In this document: positions 47,920 through 58,549 of the stretch, in pieces
How positions within the stretch are numbered: position 1 is the stretch's first letter
How the letters are laid out: each line of letters opens with the position of its first letter
Source: Dinochytrium kinnereticum
Lineage: Eukaryota > Chytridiomycota > Chytridiomycetes > Chytridiales > Chytridiaceae
DNA: 64,000 bases
Direction of reading: 5' to 3'
Assembly (NCBI GenBank): GCA_027604005.1
Contig: JADGJT010000028.1
Location: 1 to 64,000, forward strand
Notes under the pieces: model-generated
Seen by the model: only the letters and a program-made list of their open reading frames with translations
Databases searched by the model: none
Told to the model about the DNA's origin: nothing
Made by a program: the position numbers and the translations under genes

Positions 47920-48613
47920 ATGCCCCTCTCAAAGACCATAGCTGCCCAGGCCACCCTTAAGAACTTCCTGATCGCCGGGGTTGCCTACCTCGTCTCCGTC
48001 TCCGTGCTCAGGAGGACTAACTGGATCCTCTTTGGCGGATCGAGGTCCGCCTTCGCCTTTAACCCCGATGTCGACCTTAACTTTGGCTACTCGGGTGAGG
48101 ATGTGATCACCGCCATTGGTGCTGCGGGCCTCTCTTTCTTTGGAAGGGTGATTGCTCTCCTTGGTACCGCCGTGAACTTTGCGTGAGTTCTTTTACTGTG
48201 GCTTCTGATCCGTTATCTCTGATTGTTGATCACCGCGGCCCGTAGTGTCGATCACCTATTTACCCATACCTCCTTTGCTTTACAGCCAGATTCTCTCATT
48301 TGCCGGCGTTTCCGCAATTCTTATTAATGAGGGTGTCAAAGTTGCCGGTGATGCTGCCAAGGCCTTTACCAGCGCCAACCAGGTCCCCCTCGCCTCGGCC
48401 GCCCTTCACGTTGTTGAGACTGTGATCATCCTTTTGGCGATCAACTCCCACTCTGCTTCTCTTGCCTCCCTCGGTGGACTCATCAGCTACGTCAGGGGGT
48501 TAACCGCCGTCGCTAACTTCTTGGCCCTTCTTGTCGCACTGCCATTCCTCGTTCAGTCTTGGTCGAAGAGCATTGGCCGCGACGGCAGGCAGAAGATTGA
48601 GAAGAAGAACTAA
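47920..48613 (+). CDS. Small multi-span membrane protein, unknown function
   Basis: Exons 47920-48182 and 48286-48613 give 196 residues starting MPLSKTIAAQATLKNF. I do not recognise the family. Four hydrophobic segments are visible at about 13-30, 62-82, 120-150 and 160-180, rich in Ala, Gly, Val and Leu, with a charged, Lys-rich C terminus (IGRDGRQKIEKKN). The coding sequence is rich in C-ending codons, as in the peroxidase and Qcr2 genes here, which hints at strong expression. It may be an organelle membrane protein; that is a guess. An AATAAA lies at 48858, only 9 bases before the stop of the convergent arrestin-like gene. Confidence 0.65.
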
Positions 48614-48857
48614 ATTATATGGTCCTTTCTTATTTTTTTGCCATTTAATGTTGGCGATTGCTGACGTCTGTCGTCCTTGTCGTTTACTTTGTTTTTTTGG
48701 GCTCAGCTCTTTCTTACGAGCGGATTTATGAGTTATTTCTCTCTCAGCCCTCTCAATAGAATGTCTCGTTTTTTAATTCACTCATCAGATGAATGTTGCT
48801 TTACTGAGAGTGTTAACGAACAAACAGAAACAGAAAGTGGAACGACAGAAAGTTATA

Positions 48858-48863
48858 AATAAA
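48858..48863 (+). terminator. AATAAA polyadenylation signal for the small membrane protein gene
   Basis: AATAAA about 245 bases after the stop at 48613 and immediately before the end of the convergent gene, implying overlapping 3' UTRs. Confidence 0.45.
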
Positions 48864-48871
48864 ACCTTGGA

Positions 48872-50005
48872 TTACTCCTCAAGGTCTGCTTGAATCCCCG
48901 CAGCGTTTCTGACAACCCACGCCCGCACGTCTGCGTCTGCGTCGATGAAAACGCAAGGGGCCTCCACTCTGAGATCAGGTTCTCCCTTGATTTTGATGCA
49001 GATCTCATACGCATGCCGAATTGAAAATATCTCATTATAGGTGTCCTGCAATGCATTGATGGTCCTGTGATCTTTCTTCGATCGCCAGTGTGTTGCATCG
49101 ATGGTGGCGAACACCTCCCCAATCCAAGTTGGAGGGCCTGAGGACTTGCCAGTGCCACCTCGGGGAATGACCCTCCCCGACACATCCGGTACGGAGATCA
49201 ACTCGCGAACGACTCGAGTTAGGCCCTCACCTAAGGATATGACAGCATCTTGACGGATAGCGACAGTAACACTTGTAATATTGGTGCGAGGCGAGACGGG
49301 ACGGACATGGTGGATGGTAAACTTGACAGGTTCTTTGAGTCCGAAGATTGCTTTATCGATACCGACCCTCCATTCAACTTTTTCGTTCAATCCGGCAATC
49401 ATCACACCAGTATCAGCACCTTCTCCTCTTAAAACGGTGGGCACATCGATTCTGGGGAAATCAACTGGCTCCACAACCCTCTCTGTCTTGATGGTCGACC
49501 CAAAAAGTCCAGGAGCCAGACCAACCTCAGCCTCCAGCTTGTAGTTCACTCCAATCGCATCTGAACCATTCTCAGACCACTCTGTGGAAAGCGAAGGCGG
49601 AAGAGAAGCAGTGATCTTTTCGGAAAGGGTGAATTCGAAGGGGAATGAGTGGGTGCCTGCTTTGAGGGGTACTGATCGGTCGCTCTTCTTCTTGGCATCT
49701 GCGCTTGCAGGGGCCAAAAGAATCTTTGTTTGCTCAAGAATGACTTTCTTCGCCTTCTTTGCGTTGATGAATGCGCCGTGGGGAGGTGATGCTTGTAGTT
49801 GCGGCCTCCACTCTCCATTGCCGGAGATTGAGGCAGCCAAGTCCCCCAGCAGGGTGATCTTGATGGAAGCAATTGAGACGCTCCTTGTAGCCTCGAATCT
49901 GACAATACCGGAGACGGTGACAACGGGGGTGACGCCCAGGTAGCCATGGAACAAGCTCTTTGAGCCGTCAACGGGCTCGATCGTGAGGTCCTCCAACGTT
50001 GGCAT
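48872..50005 (-). CDS. Arrestin-fold (alpha-arrestin-like) protein
   Basis: A single frame of 377 residues from the ATG at 50005 (MPTLEDLTIEPVDG). It shows an arrestin N-type sandwich: FHGYLGVTPVVTVSGIVRFE, SIASIKITLLGDLAAS, the HSFPFEFTLSEKITASLPPS block, NYKLEAEVGLAPG, then a C-type half opening near VEWRVGIDKAIFGLKEPVKF. No PPxY motif is seen, unlike yeast ubiquitin-ligase adaptor arrestins, so a trafficking or scaffold role is more likely than Rsp5 recruitment. The frame stays open upstream, and an ATG at 50191 would overlap the divergent NLR gene's ATG at 50190; the downstream ATG, where homology begins, is preferred. Confidence 0.7.
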   Translation of the reverse strand: MPTLEDLTIEPVDGSKSLFHGYLGVTPVVTVSGIVRFEATRSVSIASIKITLLGDLAASISGNGEWRPQLQASPPHGAFINAKKAKKVILEQTKILLAPASADAKKKSDRSVPLKAGTHSFPFEFTLSEKITASLPPSLSTEWSENGSDAIGVNYKLEAEVGLAPGLFGSTIKTERVVEPVDFPRIDVPTVLRGEGADTGVMIAGLNEKVEWRVGIDKAIFGLKEPVKFTIHHVRPVSPRTNITSVTVAIRQDAVISLGEGLTRVVRELISVPDVSGRVIPRGGTGKSSGPPTWIGEVFATIDATHWRSKKDHRTINALQDTYNEIFSIRHAYEICIKIKGEPDLRVEAPCVFIDADADVRAWVVRNAAGIQADLEE

Positions 50006-50189
50006 GATCTTGTTTGTGTGTGTGACTCCAGACACTGCCCCAAAAAACAAACTGGAAAGGGGATTGTCACAGATTTTCACGGAGGTGTCGATAATGCCTG
50101 ATACTGGCAGCTCCTGGCAATAACGTAACAGGAATCCACCAGCAAGCTGGAAGAACACGCGCCTCAAGTAGCTCTCTTTGGAAAGGATC

Positions 50190-53100
50190 ATGGGTGGGAA
50201 GGGCTCAAAGACCGCTAGGAGGGGTCGTATCAAGGTCAATCCGGAATCGCTTCAGCGGCAACCTTTAAAAGGGAGTGAAGATGGGAATCGAGATCTCGCA
50301 CCAATAGATGTGGACACACGAGGCTCTGAGGCAGTCAGGCGGAAAAGCTCTCAGCAAGTCTCGAATCAGCTTTCTCGAAATAACACGCATGCATACTCCA
50401 GCTCAAAGTTTCCTGGGGGTCCTGGGGGTTCGACACGAAGCTTCTCCATGCAACGAAATTCAATAGAATATAAAGCCATCGATTCGAATTCTAAACTTTC
50501 AATGTCAGAGATGGACGAAGTGGATACGCCGCTTCGACAGTTTTTACTCAATATTGGCCTCCCAGTCGTGAGTGCTTTAATTTTACAAAGAATTACCTTG
50601 CACTCATGGCTATATGTTCTAAGAACCTTTATCACCCAGCACTATCTTAGAAGTTTCCGTCTCGAAGGATTAGAGGCAAACGCGAATGATTTGAACACTT
50701 TAGTAGAACTGGATGACTTTTCTTTAAACGCATTGCTTCTGGAAATGAACATCAAATTAGTCCACAAAGCTGTTCTAGTCTCAAAGATTAAAGCACTGAG
50801 ATCTGGTGCGGCAGCCATCTCTCCTCAATCAGGACGGCTAAGAGCAAGCGATGGTTCCCTTATGGTACTGCAACATACAGGTCCGATGGTTGCTGTTATA
50901 CCTGCTCCTTTGGAATCTAAAGACATCGAAGAGATCCAGCCTCCGCGGCACGTTTCAGTTGCCTCACAACCAATTGTAAAGAGCACAACAGACTTATCCA
51001 AGCAGGTATATATAGTTAACTGAATGATCGCTAATGATTGCTTTTTTTTTTTTTCCTCAGAATTCTGACAGTCTCGCTATATTACCGGGAAAAGCATCCG
51101 ACACTCATTCTTACACTCATGGTCGTCGTGGATCCGACGTGTCGCTGAAGCCAAAGGAACGTTTTTTCTCACATTCCAATCTCGGAGGTTAATGATTTTT
51201 CTGAAGTTATGCAACTGACCATTTTACAAAATAGCCTCCGACCCCGTGAGAAAGCTCTATGTTCCAAAATGGTCTTGCCGACAACAAAAAGTCGCCCATG
51301 ATTTCTTTATAAGGTACCGTTGCGTAGATGGCTTGATTAAGAGAAGTTTTATAGTTATCGGGCGGAGGCTGATCAGAGCAGCGCTGAGAAACTAGCTTTG
51401 TTGCTAGAAACCAAATCAAAGCATTGCTTTTTTGATAAGAGGTGCCTTGTGGATGGCATGGATTGGGAGCAGGGTTTCTTGAATGGCCTCGAACGATCAC
51501 GATATATTATTCTCTTTTGCTCAGAGGCCGCGCTTGAAAAGGTTAAATCGGCACATATGGTTGAAGATAATATGCTTTTAGAGGTACTTGATTTATTTTC
51601 TATTCATGACTAATATATTTCTATTATTTTCCTTAGTGGGAGCGAGCACTTATATTGAGAGATAAAAACCAGGTTTTTGTCCAGCCTCTCCTTGTTGCAG
51701 CGTACCAAGATATTCAAGTCGGGACAAAGATATCCAAGGCTCTCTTGCCTTTCAAAGCCTTCGACTTGAGTGAATTTCCGGATGAAGTAATGTTTCACCA
51801 CCTCAGCACACGAACCAGAACCATTCGAGAAATTCTCGCAGAAGTCTTTAAGATTCAAGGCATTCGTCTTCTCCCGGACGAAGTTGAAGGGTAAGAATGT
51901 ACCGAGCATAAGTTTTATTGACTGAATAATTCAACAATAGCACTATCCCAAAGCTCCTGGATGGATTATCTCGGTTACAGGGTCAGGCAAAAAATCTTAA
52001 CGATCCGAAAATGGAGTTAGTAGAGCTGACCTTAACAGCCCGAGAAGCGAAGCAACTAAGAGACTGGCTTCGCCCACTCAACATGGAGGATGAGCGATCC
52101 CGTCAACGAAGACGACACGTGGCCGGAACCCGACAATGGCTTTTAAAGCAAGTACTGGATTGGGCTCTTGACCATGCCGAAGGAACAACGCGCGTCTTAT
52201 GGTTGCGTGGTGCATCGGGACTAGGAAAGTCAGTGATGGCGGGATACATTGCAGATTCCCTTCAATCCGATCATTTATTGGGAGCGGCTTTCTTTTGTAA
52301 GCACGATGATACCGAACGTAACGACCCTAAAAGAGTGGTGGAAACTCTTGCATATAGTCTCTCAAAATGGAGCCCAAAGTTTGGTAGAATGCTGCTAAAG
52401 ATTCGCGAAGAAGAGCCAGAGCTCCTCCAAAGGGGCGCAGGCACTACAAGGTTCACGAAGTTATTGCTAAATCCATTGGTAACATTGAATGAGATGGGCA
52501 TGCTTAAACCTGTTGTTCTTGTTGTCGATGCGCTCGATGAGGTCGGCATTAAGGGCCAACGTAGCGACTTTTTGAAGATATTTGCTCAGGACTGCTTACG
52601 ATTACCCCCATGTATCAAGCTTTTTGTTACCAGCAGGCCCGATCTAGATATTGTCGACGCGTTTAGACAAATGAGCCCGATCAGCATTGAGCCATCTCAG
52701 GAAGATAACCTCCACGATCTAACAAAAGTAGCAGAAAAGAGACTCATCGGCGAGGTAAAGCTCCCACCGGATCACTCCAAATCAGTTGCGAAGCGTCTTG
52801 CAACAATGTCCGAAGGGGTGTTCATATGGCTTAATCTCGCGTTCTACTGCTTAAAAGAGCGGATTCCCGCCAACGCGATAGAAGATGAGCTGGTGTCTTT
52901 AGACCAGATCAATGCGATTATTGACAGACTTCCTATGGGACTCGACGAGATGTATAAGCAAACTTTGTCGTCTCTATACCTCTCGGGTCCAGGTGGGCGA
53001 CCCAACACCGATGTGATGAGGATCCTTGGTGCCGTTGTATGCCTGCGAGAACCCGTCACAGAGACCGCGTTAGCCGAGCTCATTGGCATGGAAATAGCAC

Positions 53101-56094
53101 TTTTAACATCGACGCTACGAAATTCTCAAGCCGTTTTAAATGTTTCCGTCAGAGACTCGAAAGTACGGGTGATACACAAGTCTTTGAAAGACCATCTCAC
53201 GAACCCAACGCGAAGCCATAGGAGGTTTCGTGTGCGAGTCACTGAGGAGCATCATCGACTGGGAGAATCTTGTATCAACATCATCCTTCGGAGTCTCCAG
53301 CGTGGCATGGCGGCTATACCCGAATCACTTAATTACGCCTGTCGATATTGGGCGGTTCATATTGCTGGGTGTCTCGGAACCGCGCCATCACTCTTACGTC
53401 TAATTGATCGTATGTGCTCGGAGAAACTTCCAGAATGGCTTGAAGCGTTAAGTTACCTGAAGGCCTTGGATAAATTTGCCGTTTCTTCGTTAAGGTCACT
53501 GGTATCCTGGTACCCCCACAGTTCCATCGCGTCACCTGTAACACTTGCAAAACAATCTATCAAAGAAGATGCAACAAACACAGTGTCTCCACAACCATCA
53601 CCACCTCGCCTTAACGGTCCCCGTGCAACAAGAACTCTGTTAACGGACCTTTTGCGCCTGGTTCTCGAATTCCGAGCCCCTATCGTCGAGTCCCCTGAAG
53701 ACGTTTACAGATCCGCTCTCCCATTTTGCCCATCACGATCCGCTCTATGTCAAGCTTACAGCCAGCGATACCAAGGGGTTCCATCTGTCTATCGAGGACG
53801 TGACGCAAGGTGGGGACCATGTTTATTCAGTTTAGGTGGACAAGGAAGGGATGACAGCGCACCTGTGCTCTGTGTGTCGATTGCGTTAGATGGGTCACGA
53901 TTTCTCTCCGGATCCGCGGATGGGTCTTTAAGGCTCTGGTCGCTCGAAACGGGTGAGACTCTGAAAGTGTTTGAATGGGATGCTGGCGATTCGCCTATTC
54001 CCAAAACTCGTATCGAGGCTACGGCTATTGGTGTTGGTGAAGGCAATAGTACGCTTGGTTTTACCACTAGCGATGAAGGGAGTCTAGTACTATGGTCATT
54101 CGAGCTGGGTGCGCCACTTCGACAAATCACATTAGACGCTTCTTCCTTACCTGAATCATCCGACGATGCATCGACTTCTACTAGGGAATCTGAGGAAGAC
54201 TGGAGAGACGCGGATGATCAATCTCTACCCGTTTTGTCTGGGAGGATCTCAAAAATGATAGGATGGGCCTGCATGACCTCTATTGTATTTTCAAAGGACT
54301 CGAGAGTTGTGGTCGTTGCGGGGGATGAGAAGATTGCATCAGTATCATTGGAGACTGGCAAGTTTTTGTGGCTTCGACGTGAGCCAAGGTGTCAGATTGT
54401 CTTAGTTCGAGCCGTTTCACATGATACAAGGCTAATTGTTGGAGCAGGAAGGTATGCGCGACCTAGTGGTTTTTCTGTAGAGTCGTTTAAATTTCTAGAA
54501 ACTTACCTTCTTCCTTTTTTTTTATACCTACAGCGCGATAAGAATCTTGGCAGCAGATTCTGGTGTACCGCTTTCATCAATGGAGATAACCAACCATTTA
54601 ATCACTGCACTTGCTGCAACTACCGACGGATCCCTCATTGCTTACGGAAGCGATGACGCTTTAATAAGGCTCATAAATTCAGAAGATGGCACAACCCTCT
54701 GTACCCTGTCAGCGCATCATGGTCCCATAACATCCCTCGACATCTCTCCAGACGGTCGCAAAATCGTTTCAGCCTCATCCGATGGAACAGTCCGAATTTG
54801 GCTCTCTATCCCAGCCCCAAAGTCATCGGAAGCCTCTCGAAATCAGCCAGCAACCCCCACAGGGACAAGTCAAGGGAGACAAATATCTATATCATGTGAG
54901 CCAACGTTTCTGAGTGACATGCTAGACCCGCCGACGAATCCGTCCAACGTAGATTCACCGCTGACTACCGAGTTTTCTTCGAGACTTGAAGGAGCTGATA
55001 ATCTTTACGGAACTTCATCACCCGGAAACCTTGGGACGCACATTACGCTTGAAGGACACACTCAGGGGGTTACCTGTGTTTCAATTACTCCTGATGGTCA
55101 TCGGGTTGTTTCGGGATCTATCGACGGAACTATCAAGATTTGGTCTCTGGATACTCTTGGAATGGCAGAACGAAGCGCTGAAAGCCATACAGACATCGTA
55201 CTCAGCCTAGCTGTTTCCAAGAGCCACCTAAAACCTGAATCACCAAACTCATCTTTCGATGGTTCACTTGATCAAATTCCTTTAACTAACTTTAAGGATG
55301 GGTCTGCAACTATCTATCATAAGGGCAGTATGGAGTTTCATCGAACATCTGTAACAAGCAAGCCATCAGACCGCACATCAAATCCACATCCATCTCCTCC
55401 AGAAAGAGTATCAACCCCATCGGCCCAAGCAAAGCCGGTGGCTACGGATCCAGCCATACAAGAGTATTCAGAGTTTCTGGCGTCTGGGTCTAGAGACAGA
55501 ACAGTGAAGGTTTGGAAGATGTCCACCGGAGACCTTTTATGGACGCTCAAAGGACACATGGCCCCCATTTACTCAGTCGCGATCCGACCTGACCGTAAAA
55601 TGGTGGCCTCAGGATCTTCGGATGGTGTCATCAAGCTTTGGTCCACAGTCACTGGAAACCTCATTAGAGACTTTTATCATGGAATCGAATACGGTGGCAG
55701 AGTCAAAAATCTCGAGTTCACTTTTGACGGCACGCGTTTGCTGTCATGGGTGGAGGACAAAGTATTGGTTTGGCACATTCCAAACGGGATCCTTGAGAAC
55801 AAAATTGATGGCCACGTTCGTCTCTGCTCAGATCATCGCCACATCTACGTGCAGGAGGCTTCTGGAACAGAAAAGGTGCTGGACACCTTCACATTTATAG
55901 AGGTTCCATCACAAGAGCAGACAGCGATTAGCGTCCGCGACATAAGAATTGTTAATGGTTGGGTGGTAGATTCGGAAGGCAAGAGGGTGATATGGTTGCC
56001 CGAGGAGTTTAGGGGGATGGCTATCAGTGATTACAGCGGGAAGCATCTTGCTCTATTTGGATACAAAGGTCGAGAGTGTTTTCTTCATTTGTAG
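50190..56094 (+). CDS. SAM-TIR-NACHT-WD40 protein (NLR/STAND-type receptor)
   Basis: Eight exons: 50190-50567, 50640-51005, 51061-51187, 51235-51313, 51355-51583, 51637-51890, 51941-54451 and 54534-56094; phases agree; 1834 residues. The start MGGKGSK fits N-myristoylation (Gly2, Ser6). A SAM domain covers about 114-180 and needs removal of the 72-nt in-frame intron 50568-50639. A TIR domain covers about 311-440: HDFFISYRAEAD, CFFDKRCLVDGMDW, LERSRYIILFCSEAALEK and MLLEWERAL, with Glu393 in the position of the catalytic Glu of NAD-cleaving TIRs. The NACHT region has Walker A GASGLGKS (568-575), Walker B VVLVVDALDE (about 668-677) and LFVTSRPD. From about 1100 to the end there are some eight diverged WD40 repeats (e.g. 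FLSGSADGSLRLWSL, VVSGSIDGTIKIWSL) with disordered inserts. It is most likely a sensor whose WD40 array controls NACHT oligomerisation and TIR activation; function is inferred. Confidence 0.88.
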
Positions 56095-56352
56095 TTTTTT
56101 TGGTCGACTTTCCACATTATCTGGTGATTCATATGTCCCTGAATAAATACATCTATTATATATTATTCATACAAAAGTAGAAAGTAACTGCATTGTCACC
56201 CTCTAAGAAAAGACAGACAAGGTATTCAGGGGGGATGATATAAACACACCTTAAACAACACCAACAAACAAACGATATAACAACTCAACGTAGAAATAGA
56301 CAGCCATAGGAAAGTAACCAATGAACAAAAAAACATAATAACACTTCATACG
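56095..56352. other. Convergent 3' region
   Basis: About 260 bp of AT-rich DNA lie between the stops of the NLR gene (plus) and the membrane protein gene (minus). GAATAAATAC near 56140 is the likely polyadenylation signal of the NLR gene. Confidence 0.5.
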
Positions 56353-57855
56353 TCATTGCGGCAACCCCAAAAGCATCCGTACTAGCGCAGGGTCTAAATC
56401 CTTCTCCCGCAAAACTTCAATGTCCGGCTCTTGCTCCTTCTTCGGAAGACTCATACTAGGAACAGCAACACAAACGCCCCCAGCATCTGCAATGGTCCAA
56501 GGCTCATCCGCGATAGGTTTTTGCCTTGAGATCAATGAGAGGGTTGTAGCCATAGGAAGTCTAAGAACTTTGATTCCAGATCCAGCCGCCCTCGCCTCTC
56601 CACGGACCTCAGCGGCCAAGTCCCCAAAATCAGGCTCACCATCCGCCCAGGAAGCAAACCACATGCCCTCCCGCTTGATGTAAAACCAAGCCCGGACAAA
56701 CGACCTCTGAGCCCACCGAAAGAATTTCTGCGAGAGAGACCTACGCGGTGGTGAAGCTGTCGAACGAGCTCCCTCAGAAGATTCTGCTCGGTCAATACTT
56801 TCGAGGGCATTGCGGAGGTTGGTCTCGTACGCTTCAATCTCGTCCCGTCCACTCGTCCCCGCCATTCCTTCGCGACCGTCCACGCTATCGTAATGGATTC
56901 GTATCAAGTGGGAGAGGAGATGATAGGATAGACCCCAAGCAACAAAAAGGATAGAAACACCAGTTGGGTAGTTTTGGACGAAAAATGTGGTCGCGTTGGT
57001 GTTTGCGAATATGTCTTTCACTCGGGCAATGGAGTAAAGAACCAGAATGCCGAATGAGACGGCTGAAACGCCTATCATTAACCGCATAACAGCTATGGCA
57101 TCGGACTCGTAATGACCTGCTACAAGTTGCATAGGCGGGGTGAGCATTATAGGGCGAATTAACAATATGTAAGCGACGGAAATAGAGAAAACGCAATTTA
57201 GCAATGGCTCACCAAAAAAGATCCTTCCAACCTGCACCTCACTCGCTCTGGTAATTACAGCAAACTCGGGTTCAGCAGGTGCTGCAACGTTAGCTGAATG
57301 CCGAGACCCGTTCATCATGGAATTACGATACCGTCCACCCATAAAAGAAAACTGGTTCCCTCTACTCCTGGACCTCCTTGAAGCAGACCGAAATGACGAA
57401 GACGATCGTCTTCCAGGTTGCTCCTCAGCATTTGGTAGTGATGGGGATAAAGACTCAGTCCCAGAGGTGGTGCGTTCCAACGAAGAGGATGTATGGTTTC
57501 GAGATCGAAGAGTGAGGGAACGTGATGAGGAGAAGAGGGAGCGAGAGAGTGAAGAAATGGAGTGACGGCCTTGGGTGAAAAGAGGTGCTTCTGCAGTGGT
57601 ATTCACGATCGCTGTTGTGGATGCTGTGTCTTGGGCAGCTAACCTTGGTGAGTAGTTTTCATTCTACCTCAATGCATAAAGAGAAGTTTTACCTTTGCCT
57701 TTGCTCAAAGAAGGCGATAAATCAGGTTGAGTCTCGGAAGGAAGCGATGAGTTGCATTCAACACCGACTGACTCATTCGTCTTGATGGAACTGGCATGCC
57801 GATCCGTCAAGGCCGGTGGGGAGGTAGCGTCCAACCCAAGAGGGTCTGTAGTCAT
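56353..57855 (-). CDS. Multi-span membrane protein, unknown function
   Basis: Two minus-strand exons, 57855-57693 and 57638-56353, give 482 residues. The first 170 residues are disordered and very Ser/Arg-rich, with runs such as SLSRSLFSSSRSLT and RSASRRSRSR that look like kinase targets. Three to four membrane spans follow, around FGEPLLNCVFSISVAYILL, VMRLMIGVSAVSFGILVLY and GVSILFVAWGLSYHLLSHL, with a conserved-looking cytosolic tail of about 170 residues. I do not recognise the family. The protein could be an ER or plasma-membrane protein. The splice at 57639-57692 is short, with the acceptor chosen to avoid an in-frame stop. Confidence 0.6.
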
Positions 57856-58549
57856 TTCTTCTCAGTTTGCCGAGTCCAGATGCCTTCACTTGTTTCAGCT
57901 CAACTGCATGCAGAGTCGTACGAAGGGCCAACAACTGGTCTTGGCCCTCCATCGTAAAATCTTGTTGAATTCTGCCTCAACCCATGTCTCACTCAACCCA
58001 AGGCAAAAAAAAAATAACACACGACTCCTCTGAGACCAAATGGGGGATGCTAACTAGCCAAGTTCTTCTGGAGATCACGTCGCTTTAGAAAGGGAAAGGA
58101 GGCCGAAACATGTTTAATAATAGATAACTATAGATAACCCTCCGCAGGCTGAGAGGACCACACTATTAGAGCAAATAGCGGTGGAGAGTTCAAATTCGAC
58201 CGAGCAGTAGGAAAATACAAAATAATGAAGAGATTGAAATACCCATATGCGGGAAACATTGTTGCTGAGTGGAAAGCGGAAACACGGTATATGTGGATTG
58301 ATGAGCGCAGACACCAAAGATAACAAAAAGAATAGTCGGCCCGCAAGAAAGCAAGAACAAAAAGGAACATCACTGCGTTCAAAAAATAGCAAGCCAAAAA
58401 ATATATAAAAAAAAGAAGAAGAAAAAATAAATGGAGAAATTAAAAGAGTGGTTCGGATCGCAATAGATATAAAGCGCATATAAGCAGAAAAAATAACAAA
58501 TTCAACCAAACAATGTTGAAGTGGGAAAAAATTGGGCAAGTCAAAGCTT
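57856..58549. other. Intergenic 690 bp
   Basis: This lies between two minus-strand genes: 3' UTR of the long zinc-finger gene and promoter of the membrane-protein gene. AT-rich, with short repeated ATAGATAAC motifs near 58120-58137. A hydrophobic open frame on the minus strand (58114-58599) overlaps the end of the zinc-finger gene in another frame and is not believed. Confidence 0.5.

Noticed and set aside
50005..50239. Longer N terminus for the arrestin-like protein
   Set aside because: The extension is out of family, begins with a non-ATG codon or an ATG overlapping the divergent gene, and homology starts at 50005.
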